This document shows, in pieces, positions 16,388 through 26,028 of a stretch of 64,000 nucleotides of DNA. Source of the DNA: Roseiarcus sp963774195 (GTDB taxonomy: Bacteria; Pseudomonadota; Alphaproteobacteria; Rhizobiales; Beijerinckiaceae). Numbering within the stretch: position 1 is the first letter of the stretch; every line of letters begins with the position of its first letter. The notes beneath the pieces were generated by a model. That model was not told where the DNA came from. It did no database searches and saw nothing but the letters and a program-made list of their open reading frames with translations. The stretch lies in assembly GCA_963774195.1 (NCBI GenBank), contig CAVZDY010000001.1, forward strand, positions 2,170,001 through 2,234,000, in the 5' to 3' direction. A program made the translations under genes and the position numbers.

Positions 16388-18586
16388 ATGATGCGGCAGT
16401 ATGAACTGGTTGAGCGCGTCCGCCGCTACAATCCGGAAACGAACGAAGATCTGCTCAATCGCGCCTATGTCTTCGCCATGAAGGCGCATGGCGCGCAGAA
16501 GCGCGCGTCGGGCGATCCGTTCTTTTCGCACCCGCTCGAAGTCGCCGCGATCCTCACCGACCTCAAGCTCGACGATGCGACCATCGTCTCCGCGGTCCTG
16601 CACGACACCATCGAGGACACGCCGACCACGCGCGACCAAATCGATTCGATGTTCGGCGTCGAGATCGGCGGCCTCGTCGATGGCCTGACCAAACTCAACA
16701 AGCTCGACTTCGCCTCCAAGCACGCCCAGCAGGCCGAGAATTTCCGCAAGCTGCTGCTCGCCATCGCCGACGACGCGCGCGTCCTTCTGATCAAGCTCGC
16801 CGACCGGCTGCACAACATGCGCACGCTCCACTACGTGCCGGAGGCCAAGCGGACGCGCATCGCGCAGGATACGCTCGACATCTACGCTCCGCTCGCCGGC
16901 CGCATGGGCATGCAGGGCATGCGCGGCGAACTCGAGGATCTCGCCTTCCGCTATCTGATGCCGGACGCCTACAAGCTGATCATGGCGCGGCTCGACGAGC
17001 TCAAGGCCAAGAACGGCGCGCTGATCGCACGCATCGCCGCCGAGCTGACCGATCAGTTCGTGCGGCGCGGCATCAAGGTCGAGGTGAAAGGGCGCCAGAA
17101 GCAGGCCTATTCGATCTGGCGCAAGATGGAGCGCAACTCGATCTCCTTCGAGCAGCTCTCCGACATCTACGGTTTCCGCATTCTCGTCGACACCGTCGCG
17201 GATTGTTACGCCGCCGTCGGCGTCGCGCACACGACTTGGCCGAGCGTGCCGGGGCGCTTCAAGGACTACATTTCGACGCCCAAGCAGAACGACTATCGCT
17301 CGATCCACACGACGGTGATCGGCCCCGGCAGTCAGCGCGTGGAACTGCAGATTCGCACCCACGACATGCACGAGATCGCCGAATACGGCATCGCGGCGCA
17401 TGCGCTTTACAAGGATCGGCGCGGGCGCTCCGATCCGATCGACGCCGGCGAGAGCCGCGCCTACCGCGGCTTGCGGCAGACGATTGAAGCGCTGGCGAGC
17501 GACGATTCGGAGCGGTTTCTCGAGCACACGAAGCTCGAACTGTTTCAGGACCAGGTGTTCTGCTTCACGCCCAAGGGGCGCTTGATCGCGCTGCCGCGCG
17601 GCGCGACGGCGATCGATTTCGCCTATGCGGTCCATACCGACGTCGGCAATTCCGCGGTCGGCGCGAAGATCAACGGCCGCATCGCGCCGCTGATCTCGAC
17701 GCTGCGCAACGGCGACGAAGTCACGATCATGCGCTCGGAACGCCGCACGCCGCCCGCCGCCTGGGAAAGTATCGTCGTGACCGGCCGGGCGCGCGCGGCG
17801 ATTCGGCGCGCCACGCGCGAGGCGGCCAAGGCCCAGTACGGCGGTCTCGGCCGGCAGATCATCGAGCGCGCCTTCGCCCGCGCCGACCGCAAGTTCAGCG
17901 ACGCCAAGCTGAAGAGCGCGCTGTCGCGCTTGGCGCGCGCCTCGGTCGACGACGTCTTCATCAGCGTCGGGCGCGGCGAGCTCTATTCGGCTGATGTGGT
18001 GCGCGCGCTCTATCCCGACTTCACGGAGGAGCGAAAGGCGGGGCCGGCGGTCGCGCCTGGCGAAAGCGGGTGGTTCGGTCTCGGCAAGGCCGCCAATCTG
18101 GTCTTCCGCGTGCCCGGCAAGGGGCAGGACGGCGACGCTTTGCCGCTGCGCGGCATCGAGTGGGATACGCCGGTGCGCTTCGCCCCGAAGGGCGGCGCGG
18201 TGCCGGGCGAGCGCATCGTCGGCATTCGCACGCCGGGGGAGGGCATCACCATCTATCCCATCCATTCCCCGGCCCTGATCGCCTATGACGACAGGCCGGA
18301 GTTGTGGCTCGACGTGCGCTGGGATCTCGACAAGGCGAAGAAGCAGCTCTTTCCGACCCAGGTCGTGGTGACGACCCTCAACGAGCCGGGCGCCCTCGGC
18401 ATCATCGCGGCGACGATCGGCGAGGCAGGCGCCAATATCGACAATGTCGTTCTCAACCCGACCGGTTCCGACTTTCGCGAGATCCGTTTTGATCTGGAAG
18501 TCTCCGACATCCAGCACCTCAACGCGATCCTTATGCAACTGCGCGAGAAGGGCGTGGTCAGCAAGGTCGAACGGTTGAGCGGCTGA
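16388..18586 (+). CDS. rsh: bifunctional (p)ppGpp synthetase/hydrolase
   Basis: 732 residues, the single long Rsh of alphaproteobacteria. HD hydrolase domain: FFSHPLEVAAILTDLKLDD and HDTIEDT. Synthetase domain: GRQKQAYSIWRKM, YGFRILVDTVADCY and NDYRSIHTTV. TGS domain: GATAIDFAYAVHTDVGN. C-terminal ACT domain: PGALGIIAATIGEAGANIDN. It makes and removes the stringent-response alarmone. Two ATG codons at 16388 and 16391 are both possible. The next gene follows four bases after the stop. Confidence 0.95.
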   Translation: MMRQYELVERVRRYNPETNEDLLNRAYVFAMKAHGAQKRASGDPFFSHPLEVAAILTDLKLDDATIVSAVLHDTIEDTPTTRDQIDSMFGVEIGGLVDGLTKLNKLDFASKHAQQAENFRKLLLAIADDARVLLIKLADRLHNMRTLHYVPEAKRTRIAQDTLDIYAPLAGRMGMQGMRGELEDLAFRYLMPDAYKLIMARLDELKAKNGALIARIAAELTDQFVRRGIKVEVKGRQKQAYSIWRKMERNSISFEQLSDIYGFRILVDTVADCYAAVGVAHTTWPSVPGRFKDYISTPKQNDYRSIHTTVIGPGSQRVELQIRTHDMHEIAEYGIAAHALYKDRRGRSDPIDAGESRAYRGLRQTIEALASDDSERFLEHTKLELFQDQVFCFTPKGRLIALPRGATAIDFAYAVHTDVGNSAVGAKINGRIAPLISTLRNGDEVTIMRSERRTPPAAWESIVVTGRARAAIRRATREAAKAQYGGLGRQIIERAFARADRKFSDAKLKSALSRLARASVDDVFISVGRGELYSADVVRALYPDFTEERKAGPAVAPGESGWFGLGKAANLVFRVPGKGQDGDALPLRGIEWDTPVRFAPKGGAVPGERIVGIRTPGEGITIYPIHSPALIAYDDRPELWLDVRWDLDKAKKQLFPTQVVVTTLNEPGALGIIAATIGEAGANIDNVVLNPTGSDFREIRFDLEVSDIQHLNAILMQLREKGVVSKVERLSG

Positions 18587-18590
18587 ACCC

Positions 18591-19088
18591 ATGCCGCTGT
18601 GCTTCGCCTATGGATCGAATATGGACGTCGCGGCGATGGCGAGCCGTTGCCCCCGCTCGCGCCCGCTCGGCCTCGCCCGCCTGATGCGCCATCGGCTCGC
18701 GATCATGCGCGAGGGCTGGCTCACCGCGGCGCGCGACGCCAATGCAACCGTCGAGGGCGTTCTGTGGGACATTGCGCTCGCCGATATGCGCGCGCTCGAT
18801 CGCTACGAGGGGGTAGGCGAGGGGCTCTACGTGAAGGTGGCCCAGCCGGTCACGTTCGCCGGCGGCGCGAAGCGGGCGCTCGTTTATTTCGGCGCCAACG
18901 CCGGCCCGGGCGTCGCCCAGCCCGACTATATCGCCGCCATCCTCGCGGCGGCGCGCCATTGGGGCCTCTCGCCCGCGTCGATCCGCGAACTCGAACGCTT
19001 CGCCGCCCGGGCGGGCGCGCCGGCCGGGCAGGGCGGCGAGCCGAGGGCGGTGCGGCCGCGCTTCGCGACGCCCTTCGATCGGTCGTAG
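18591..19088 (+). CDS. gamma-glutamylcyclotransferase-like protein
   Basis: 165 residues. The substrate loop CFAYGSNMDVAAMASRCP is the YGSN motif of the AIG2/GGCT family; VEGVLWDIALADMRALDRYE contains the conserved (L/V)(W/Y)D...L...E pattern with the catalytic Glu of RYEGV. Family members release 5-oxoproline from gamma-glutamyl compounds. Probably co-transcribed with rsh; the link in function is unknown. Confidence 0.8.
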   Translation: MPLCFAYGSNMDVAAMASRCPRSRPLGLARLMRHRLAIMREGWLTAARDANATVEGVLWDIALADMRALDRYEGVGEGLYVKVAQPVTFAGGAKRALVYFGANAGPGVAQPDYIAAILAAARHWGLSPASIRELERFAARAGAPAGQGGEPRAVRPRFATPFDRS

Positions 19089-19263
19089 ACTGCGCTTCGT
19101 TAACCCCGCCTGCGCGGTTCGCTTTACGAATATTTTCCGCGGCTGAGGCAAGCTCCGGTCCAATCCCCGAGTTTCGCGCGCTTCTGGCGGAAGGCTGCCA
19201 TAGACCTGCCGCGGCGCGCGGCCCCACTGCGAGCTTGGCGAAAGCCTGCGCAGGAGCCCGAAG

Positions 19264-19803
19264 ATGTTGAAGAACGCCTTGTTTTTCGCCCTGGCTGCCC
19301 TCGTTATCGGCCTGTCCGCTCCGACGTTTCTTCCCAGCGGCGCGGCGCTCGTGGCGGGCCCAACTCCGCTGCCGAACGCTGCGCCCGCTCCGCAGCCGCT
19401 CCCAGTCGAGGCCGATCGGGCCGACGACGGGTTTCGCGAGGCGTCGATCACCGGCGACGCGCACGGCCAGTATCATGCGAACGTGCTGATCGAGGGACAG
19501 CCGGTCGAGATGATGGTCGACACCGGCGCGACCGTCGTCGCCATTTCCGCCGCCACGGCCGCGCAACTCGGCGTCTACCCGGACCCGGCCGCGCCGCGGT
19601 GGCGCATGACGACCGCGAACGGCGTTTCGACGGCTGCGCCCGTCACGCTCCGCCGCGTCAGCGTCGGCTCCATCGAAATGATCGACGTGCAGGCCGTGGT
19701 GATGTCGGCGGAGGCTGGGAACATCGAATTGCTCGGCGCAAGCTTCCTCAAGCGGCTCGCCAGCGTCGAGCAGCGCGACGGCGTGTTGGTGCTTAAGCAG
19801 TAG
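19264..19803 (+). CDS. TIGR02281-type retropepsin-like aspartic protease
   Basis: 179 residues. An N-terminal hydrophobic segment (ALFFALAALVIGLSAPTFL) anchors or exports it; a Pro/Ala-rich linker follows. The active-site motif is MMVDTGATVVAISAATA, with a second-half pattern IELLGASFLKRL typical of this single-domain clan AA family. Such proteins act outside the cytoplasm; natural substrate unknown. AGGAG lies ahead of the ATG. Confidence 0.85.
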   Translation: MLKNALFFALAALVIGLSAPTFLPSGAALVAGPTPLPNAAPAPQPLPVEADRADDGFREASITGDAHGQYHANVLIEGQPVEMMVDTGATVVAISAATAAQLGVYPDPAAPRWRMTTANGVSTAAPVTLRRVSVGSIEMIDVQAVVMSAEAGNIELLGASFLKRLASVEQRDGVLVLKQ

Positions 19804-19889
19804 GCCGTCCGCCTCAGCGCTAGCGGGACTTTTTCTTGCGGCGGCGATCGGCTAGGCAAGAGCACTCTCTCCCAGCGCGTGAGGCCGCT

Positions 19890-21389
19890 TTGTTCCCTAA
19901 GCCGCAAGCTCAACTGAGCCCCAACACCTACGCCTACGAATCCGGGCCGATGGTGAAGCCGACGGGCTTTCGCGAATATGACGCGCGCTGGCTCTTCGAG
20001 CGCGAGATCAACCTGATGGGCGTGCAGGCGCTCGGCATGGGCCTGGGCGCGCTGCTCGAGGAGCTGGGCGTTCGCAAGGAGATCGTGGTCGGACACGACT
20101 TCCGCTCCTATTCGAGCGCGATCAAATATGCGCTGACCGCCGGCCTCATGGCGGCGGGCGTCAAAGTCAGGGACATCGGCCTCGCGATCACGCCGATGGC
20201 CTATTTTGCGCAGTTCGCGCTCGACGTTCCCGCGGTCGCGATGGTCACGGCCTCGCACAACGACAACGGCTGGACCGGCGTGAAGATGGGCGCGGCGCGG
20301 CCGGTAACCTTCGGTCCGGAGGAGATGGGCCGGCTGCGCGACATCGTGCTGAAGGGCGAGTTCGCCCCGCGCGAAGGCGGCGCTTACGAATTTGTCGAGA
20401 ACTTTCCCGCCCGCTACATCGCCGAGCTGACGGCGCGGCCTAAATTCACCCGCAAGCTGAAGGTCGTCGCCGCCTGCGGCAACGGCACGGCGGGCGCGTT
20501 CGCGCCGCAGTTGCTGGAAGCGCTCGGCTGCGAGGTCGTTCCGCTCGACTGCGAGCTCGACTTCACCTTCCCGCGTTACAATCCGAACCCCGAAGACCTG
20601 CACATGCTGCACGCGATGGCGGCGGCGGTGCGCGAGAGCGGCGCCGATGTCGCGCTCGGCTTCGACGGCGATGGCGACCGCTGCGGCATCGTCGACAATG
20701 AAGGCAACGAGATCTTCGCCGACAAGATCGGCGTGATGCTGGCGCGCGACCTCTCTAAGCTCCACCCCAACGCGACCTTCGTCGTCGACGTGAAGTCCAC
20801 CGGCCTGTTCGCGACCGACCCCGAGCTGATCGCGCGGGGCGTCACGGTCGACTATTGGAAGACCGGCCATTCCCACATCAAGCGGCGCGTGCGCGATTTG
20901 AACGCGCTCGCCGGCTTCGAGAAATCCGGCCACTTCTTCTTCAACGCGCCGGTCGGGCGCGGCTACGACGACGGCTTCGTGACGGCGATCGCGGCGCTCG
21001 ACATGCTCGAGCGCAATCCCGCGAAGTCGATGGCCGACCTCTATCGCGATCTTCCCAAGACCTGGGGCTCGCCGACGATGTCGCCGCATTGCGCCGACGA
21101 GGTCAAATACGAGGTCGCCGACCGCGTCGTCGCGCGCTTCCAGGCGATGCAGGCGAAGGGCGAGAGCTTGACGGGGCAGGCGATCCGCGACGTCGTCACC
21201 GTCAACGGCGTGCGCGTCACGGTCGAGGACGGCACCTGGGGCCTGGTGCGTCCCTCCTCGAACAAGCCGGAGCTCGTGGTGGTGGTGGAGAGCCCCGTCT
21301 CGGAGGCGCGCATGCGCGAGATGTTCCACGCCGTCGACGCTGTGCTGCGCGAGAACCCGGAAGTTGGCGCTTACAACCAAACCATCTGA
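19890..21389 (+). CDS. phosphomannomutase/phosphoglucomutase
   Basis: 499 residues from a TTG preceded by GAGG; homologues begin FPKP-x-A-x-LxPNTYA-x-ES-x-PMVKPTGFREYDARW, matching this start. The phosphoserine loop is VTASHNDNGWTGVKMG, Mg-binding loop GFDGDGDRCGIVD, and the sugar-binding region FEKSGHFFF. Interconverts hexose 1- and 6-phosphates for surface polysaccharide or central metabolism. Its last codons overlap the next gene. Confidence 0.9.
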   Translation: MFPKPQAQLSPNTYAYESGPMVKPTGFREYDARWLFEREINLMGVQALGMGLGALLEELGVRKEIVVGHDFRSYSSAIKYALTAGLMAAGVKVRDIGLAITPMAYFAQFALDVPAVAMVTASHNDNGWTGVKMGAARPVTFGPEEMGRLRDIVLKGEFAPREGGAYEFVENFPARYIAELTARPKFTRKLKVVAACGNGTAGAFAPQLLEALGCEVVPLDCELDFTFPRYNPNPEDLHMLHAMAAAVRESGADVALGFDGDGDRCGIVDNEGNEIFADKIGVMLARDLSKLHPNATFVVDVKSTGLFATDPELIARGVTVDYWKTGHSHIKRRVRDLNALAGFEKSGHFFFNAPVGRGYDDGFVTAIAALDMLERNPAKSMADLYRDLPKTWGSPTMSPHCADEVKYEVADRVVARFQAMQAKGESLTGQAIRDVVTVNGVRVTVEDGTWGLVRPSSNKPELVVVVESPVSEARMREMFHAVDAVLRENPEVGAYNQTI

Positions 21390-21897
21390 GCCGGCGGCGC
21401 ACGTGCTGCCCGACGTGCTGCGGCCGGGCCTCAGGATCGTCTTCTGCGGCACGGCGGCGGGCACGGTTTCGGCGGCGCGCGGCTGGTACTACGCGCATCC
21501 GCAGAACAAGTTCTGGCGGGCGCTGCATGCGAGCGGGCTGACCCCACGGCTGCTCGCGCCGGCGGAATATCTGGAATTGCTGCGCTACGGCGTCGGCCTC
21601 ACCGACATCGCCAAAACTGTCAGCGGCATGGACAAGCAATTGCCGACCGCCGCGCTGGGGGAAGCCGCGTGCGCCGCGCTGCGGGCGAAGATCCACGCCG
21701 TCGAGCCTACCATCCTCGCCTTCACGAGCCTCACCGCCGGGCGGCGCTATCTCCGGCGCGAGGCGGGCTTCGGCGAGCAGCCGGAACGGATCGGCGAGAC
21801 GCGGCTCTGGGTGCTCCCCTCGCCATCCCCGACCGCCAACTGGAACTGGGACGAATCCTGGTGGCGGGCGCTGGCGGAGCGGTCGAAGCAATTGTGA
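21364..21897 (+). CDS. MUG-like mismatch-specific DNA glycosylase
   Basis: 177 residues from a TTG inside the previous gene; a GTG near 21402 is an alternative. The fold signature is IVFCGTAAGTVSAARGWYY, then AHPQNKFWRALHASGLTP, YGVGLTDIAKT and a C-terminal LPSPSPTANW. MUG of E. coli has GINPG at motif 1; here GTAAG replaces it, so the catalytic Asn is missing. It may act on another damaged base. Co-transcribed with the mutase. Confidence 0.75.
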   Translation: MALTTKPSEPAAHVLPDVLRPGLRIVFCGTAAGTVSAARGWYYAHPQNKFWRALHASGLTPRLLAPAEYLELLRYGVGLTDIAKTVSGMDKQLPTAALGEAACAALRAKIHAVEPTILAFTSLTAGRRYLRREAGFGEQPERIGETRLWVLPSPSPTANWNWDESWWRALAERSKQL

Positions 21898-22151
21898 GGC
21901 ACTTTCCGGCGCGGAGCCCCGATATCAGCGGCTTGCGGTCTGCTTTTCCGCCGCGCGGACAGCCGTACGTCCAGGCTGAATTCGGGACAGTGGATGACGC
22001 TCGTCTTATGTCGGCGACTGTTGGCTAGGGTCGCTTCCACCGCAAGCGCCAGAACCTCGCGGCTGTTCTTGCCGCGGCGCCGGTTCGCGGCGCGGGCCAT
22101 TAGGACCCCCGCCGCGGTGGCGCCTTGCGTCCTTGGTGTGAACGCCGCAGT

Positions 22152-23024
22152 TCACGCCGTCGCGGCCTTCTGGGCCGCCGCGAAGACGTCGCGTGCGGAC
22201 GTCGTACCCGCTACGTGCTCCGTACCCTCGACGCCGAGGTCCATCCATCCTGCGTTCACGGCCTCAAACATTTCTTCGGCAGGTCCGGTGTGGCCCTTCG
22301 GGATGCCGAACTGCTCGAACGCTTCCGCCCACCCTGCACGCGGGACTGCAAAGGCTTTCACGTCGAGCTTCAGGACTTCACCCAGTTGCTCCGCGACTTG
22401 ATCCGCGCTGACCATCGAACCAAGCTCGATGACGCGATGCCCTGGCCAGGCTGGCCCGGTCAAAAGGGTTGCGACCTCGGCGCCGATGTCGTTCGTCGCG
22501 ACCATGGTCGATTTCCGGTTTGTCGGATTGTAGTAGACCGGCAGCATTCCACCTTGGGCGACGTGCAAGCCGTAAAGGAAATTTTCGAAGAACCCGCCCG
22601 CGCGCACAAAGGTGACCGGAGATGTCAGGTTGCGAAAGTCTTGCTCCAGAAGCGACAGCGCCGTGATCATCCCGAGCCCGCTGGTTCTGTTCGCACCCAT
22701 CGACGAGAGCGCTACCACTCGCGGCGGCGCTGCCTTGGTGAGCGCCTCGACATAGTTCGCAATCACGGCCTTTGCTTCCTTGTAGCCAGGCGAGGGCGCC
22801 CATACAGCCGGCAGCATTACAAACGCACCTTCAACGCCTTTGAGCGCCTGCTCGATGGCTGCTGAGTCATTCCAATCGCCGTCTACCAGGTCCACGCCTT
22901 GGTCCGCCCAATTAGCCGCGTTTTCGCGATTGCGGACAAGCGCGCGCACTTTGTTGCCTTGCGCCAACAGGTGTTTCGCAGTTGCCCCGCCCACTTTTCC
23001 AGTAATTCCCATCACTAAAAACAT
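22152..23024 (-). CDS. NmrA-like NAD(P)-binding protein
   Basis: 290 residues. Rossmann motif MFLVMGITGKVGGATAKHL at the N-terminus; VVALSSMGANR and FVRAGGFFENFLYGL are typical of atypical SDRs of the NmrA/azoreductase group. No Tyr-x3-Lys pair stands at the usual site, so it may be a redox sensor or a quinone/azo reductase. Downstream of a DoxX-like gene in an operon divergent from a LysR regulator. Confidence 0.8.
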   Translation of the reverse strand: MFLVMGITGKVGGATAKHLLAQGNKVRALVRNRENAANWADQGVDLVDGDWNDSAAIEQALKGVEGAFVMLPAVWAPSPGYKEAKAVIANYVEALTKAAPPRVVALSSMGANRTSGLGMITALSLLEQDFRNLTSPVTFVRAGGFFENFLYGLHVAQGGMLPVYYNPTNRKSTMVATNDIGAEVATLLTGPAWPGHRVIELGSMVSADQVAEQLGEVLKLDVKAFAVPRAGWAEAFEQFGIPKGHTGPAEEMFEAVNAGWMDLGVEGTEHVAGTTSARDVFAAAQKAATA

Positions 23025-23069
23025 GTGTTTTCTCCTGATCTTTAGAGACAGAACAATGCCCCTGTTGGG

Positions 23070-23492
23070 TCAACGGATGAGCGGTAGAACCGCTCGGATA
23101 CGGGCATCGCGCGCGTAGAGGCCGCCCCACGTCATCGCGCCCAGAAGCACGGAAATGATTTCCGGCTGCGACCCGAACTCACCGATGCGGACATGGGCGC
23201 AGATCGCGCCTCCCAGAAAGCCCGTCACCAGGATCGCGCCGAGGACGGAGGTGGCCGGAATGGCGTAGAGGGTGGCGCAGGCAAGTATGATCGGACCCAC
23301 GATAAGGGTCAGGTCCATCGCGAACCCGGTTTCTTGCAACATGCTCGCAATCTGTGCCGGCGCGAAAAGCTGAATAGTCCCATCTGCCACGAGAGCGATA
23401 ACGACAAACGCGCTCATTATCCGGCCGGCCCACACGGCGCGATGCGCGGTCATAATTTCAGGCGCCTGATGCAGGTTCATGGTTTCGGACAT
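23070..23492 (-). CDS. DoxX-like membrane protein
   Basis: 140 residues, four predicted membrane segments (e.g. IMSAFVVIALVADGTIQLF, LTLIVGPIILACATLYAI, SVLGAILVTGFLGGAICAHV). DoxX_2 family. Partner function unknown; such proteins often accompany redox enzymes. First gene of the operon with the NmrA-like protein. Confidence 0.75.
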   Translation of the reverse strand: MSETMNLHQAPEIMTAHRAVWAGRIMSAFVVIALVADGTIQLFAPAQIASMLQETGFAMDLTLIVGPIILACATLYAIPATSVLGAILVTGFLGGAICAHVRIGEFGSQPEIISVLLGAMTWGGLYARDARIRAVLPLIR

Positions 23493-23611
23493 TTTGTGTT
23501 CTCCTGACGGGGGGCCATGATTTCAAGGCTTACTGTGTCCCTTAGGTATGATAAACACCGAGGAATCGAACCCACTGTTCTCCTACGGCGAACAATACCG
23601 GGGGGACGAAA

Positions 23612-24517
23612 ATGCAAAATCTCGAACCCATCCTCATTTTCGTAACGGTCGCGGAAATGGGGAGCTTCACCCACGCAGCCGATAGCCTGGGCATCCAAAA
23701 GGGAAGGGCTTCAACGGCGGTCCGGAAGCTGGAAGAAGATATCGGTGTCAGGCTTCTGCACCGGACAACGCGTAGCGTGCAGTTGACGGAAGACGGACGG
23801 GCATTTCATGCGCGTGCCCGCGATCTGCTCGCTGATGTTGATGATCTGCGTTCGATGTTCGCAGGCGATCGCGTAGCGCTTCGCGGACGTTTGCGGGTCG
23901 ATCTGCCGAGCGAGCTGGCGCGCACGACAATTGTGCCGGCCTTGCCGACCTTCATGGCGACTTATCCCGAGTTGGAGCTGGAGGTGTCGAGTACGGATCG
24001 CCAAGTTGATCTGGTTCAAGAGGGGTTTGACTGCGTGTTGCGACTTGGTCCCATCGGGGACGAGACGCTGATTGCCCGCCCGCTGGGCAAGTTACGCATG
24101 ATCAACGCTGCTAGTCCCGCCTACCTATCGCGCCGTGGCGTCCCTCTATCGCTAGGAGATCTCCAGCGTCAGGGACACCGGGCCATTCATTTTGCAAGGA
24201 CGCTTGGCGCAAAACCCTATGGATGGGAGTATCCAGACGGCGACAGCTACGCGACGCTCCAGTTGCCAGGGGCGCTGCACGTTAACAGCGTGCAGACCTA
24301 CGAAGCCGCTGGCGTCGCCGGTCTTGGCCTGATTCAGGCGCCGCTGTTGGCCATTGGCCGTTACTTGGAGAGTGGAGCGTTGATAGAGATCCTACCCGAT
24401 CTTCAGCACAAGCCGCTCGTCGTCTCCCTGGTAGTCGCGCATCGGCGTAACCTGTCGCGCCGAGTCCGCGCCTTCATGAAATGGATCGAAAACGTTCTCG
24501 CGCCCTATCTGGAATAG
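23612..24517 (+). CDS. LysR-family transcriptional regulator
   Basis: 301 residues. N-terminal winged HTH: FVTVAEMGSFTHAADSLGIQ and AVRKLEEDIGVRLLHRTTRS. The effector-binding domain follows (LPTFMATYPELELEVSSTDR). Belongs to the CrgA-like LysR subgroup by its LLHRTTRSVQLTEDG motif. Divergent from the DoxX-NmrA operon with 119 bp between them, so it most likely controls that operon and itself. Confidence 0.9.
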   Translation: MQNLEPILIFVTVAEMGSFTHAADSLGIQKGRASTAVRKLEEDIGVRLLHRTTRSVQLTEDGRAFHARARDLLADVDDLRSMFAGDRVALRGRLRVDLPSELARTTIVPALPTFMATYPELELEVSSTDRQVDLVQEGFDCVLRLGPIGDETLIARPLGKLRMINAASPAYLSRRGVPLSLGDLQRQGHRAIHFARTLGAKPYGWEYPDGDSYATLQLPGALHVNSVQTYEAAGVAGLGLIQAPLLAIGRYLESGALIEILPDLQHKPLVVSLVVAHRRNLSRRVRAFMKWIENVLAPYLE

Positions 24518-24689
24518 CGAAACGAACCCGTCAGCTGTGCGGAAATCAACAATTTCGCCCGCTTCTTTCGGCCTTGCCGGGCCGCCAAGCCTGTCGCGAC
24601 TCGCGAACCCAACTTTGCGGACCTCTTTTGCGGCGACAAAGAAAGTCGCTGTCATAAAGCCTGGATACTATTTTGCCACAATGCAATGA

Positions 24690-25460
24690 ATGTTTACGGG
24701 CTGGAAAATCCCTGGAGATGCCGTGATAGCATTGAAGGATTCGCGCCTGGAGGAGTTGGTTGAGTGCATTGAAAAGGCAACAAATATCGATGAGCTTTGG
24801 TTGGCGCTGAGACAGTTTTGCGACAGTCATGGCTTCCATTCCATGACCTATTTCGCTGCGAATATTCCCTCGATGCGAATTGCGAATGACATTCTTTTGT
24901 CAACGCTGCCTATTGAATTCATTCAGCATTACATAACTCAACGTTACTGTAAAATCGATCCGGTCATGTTGACGGCGAAGAACCGCCTGGCGCCGTTCGA
25001 TTGGGCGGAGCTTGACCACAGCGCGCCGAATATTCGTCGCATCCGAGCGGAGGGGCGAAGCGCCGGCGTGGGCCGCCACGCCATTTCGGCGCCGATGCGG
25101 GGCGCAACCGGCGACCAAGCCTTGCTTTCGGTTTCGTCGAACATGGACGAGCGCGACTGGGGCCTGCTGAAACGCTCCTATATGCGAGACGTGCAACTCG
25201 TCGCCCTCTCTGCGCATGAGCGATTGCTCGCGCTGGCAGGCGCAACGTCGGCCGCTCGCTTTGTTCCCCTCTCTCCGCGCGAGAGCGAATGCCTGAAATG
25301 GGCGGCGACCGGCAAGACGATCGAGGACACGGCGACGATTCTGTCCCTATCCGAACGGGTTGTGCGCGGCTACCTCGACAGCGCCCGGCAAAAGCTGGAC
25401 TGCGTGACCAAGACCCAGACGGCAGTTCGGGCTCTTCAGTTGGGCCTCATCAGCCTCTGA
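24690..25460 (+). CDS. LuxR-family solo regulator
   Basis: 256 residues from the ATG; a GTG at 24723 with GGAG in front is an equally good start. Autoinducer-binding domain about 15-180, LuxR HTH about 192-256 (LSPRESECLKWAATGKTIED, SERVVRGYLDSARQKL). Ligand pocket: Tyr81, Asp90, Pro91 and Trp105 match TraR Tyr61, Asp70, Pro71 and Trp85, but Phe77 replaces TraR Trp57. No acyl-homoserine-lactone synthase lies in this window, so it is a LuxR solo here. The phasin gene follows 120 bp downstream. Confidence 0.85.
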   Translation: MFTGWKIPGDAVIALKDSRLEELVECIEKATNIDELWLALRQFCDSHGFHSMTYFAANIPSMRIANDILLSTLPIEFIQHYITQRYCKIDPVMLTAKNRLAPFDWAELDHSAPNIRRIRAEGRSAGVGRHAISAPMRGATGDQALLSVSSNMDERDWGLLKRSYMRDVQLVALSAHERLLALAGATSAARFVPLSPRESECLKWAATGKTIEDTATILSLSERVVRGYLDSARQKLDCVTKTQTAVRALQLGLISL

Positions 25461-25583
25461 CCCGTCAATTTTGACGGCTCGCGGGCTTGCCGCCCCTAAG
25501 CAATACTTTTTTCAGGCGCCCTCACGCGGTCGAGCGAGGCTCGGCGGGGTGATCTTCGCGGCGCCGCAGTGGGGAGAAGGACG

Positions 25584-25946
25584 ATGTCGATGTTCAAGAA
25601 TTTCGAAGATATCCAGGCGACCGGCTCGGAGCGTTTCGAGGCCGCCACTGCCGCGACCGCCAATATTCTGGGTGGTTTGCAGCAGATCGCCGTTGAACTG
25701 GCCAGCTATAGCAGGGATTCGGCGACGGCGTCGGTGGGCCTTGTCCAAGACATGTTCAGCGTAAAGACCCTCGAAGAGGCGATCCGCTTACAGTCCAGCT
25801 ACGCGAAATCGGCGCACGAGTCCCTGGTCGCTCAGACGACCAAGATCGGTCAGCTGTACGCCAACCTCGCGAAGGAGGGCTTGAAGCCGATCGAAATCTC
25901 GGTGGCCAAGGCGCCCGTCAAAGCAGGCAAGGTCGGCGCGGCCTAA
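25584..25946 (+). CDS. phasin
   Basis: 120 residues from an ATG with GGAGAAGG upstream. Amphipathic helical Phasin_2 pattern: MFKNFEDIQATGSERFEAAT, SVKTLEEAIRLQSSYAKSAH, TKIGQLYANLAKEGLKPIE. Coats polyhydroxyalkanoate granules. A Lys/Ala-rich tail ends the protein. Confidence 0.85.
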   Translation: MSMFKNFEDIQATGSERFEAATAATANILGGLQQIAVELASYSRDSATASVGLVQDMFSVKTLEEAIRLQSSYAKSAHESLVAQTTKIGQLYANLAKEGLKPIEISVAKAPVKAGKVGAA

Positions 25947-26028
25947 GCGCCAAAAACCCCTTGGCGCTGCGATCCGCACACTGCCGCACGGCGGCAGTCA
26001 CGGGCGCGGCGCCAGCAAGGAGGGCGCT

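Noticed and set aside
16346..18592. 748-codon open frame antisense to rsh
   Set aside because: Shadow frame of a GC-rich gene; the sense frame has all Rsh domains.
19575..21464. 629-codon minus-strand frame opposite the phosphohexomutase
   Set aside because: Antisense shadow, no motifs.
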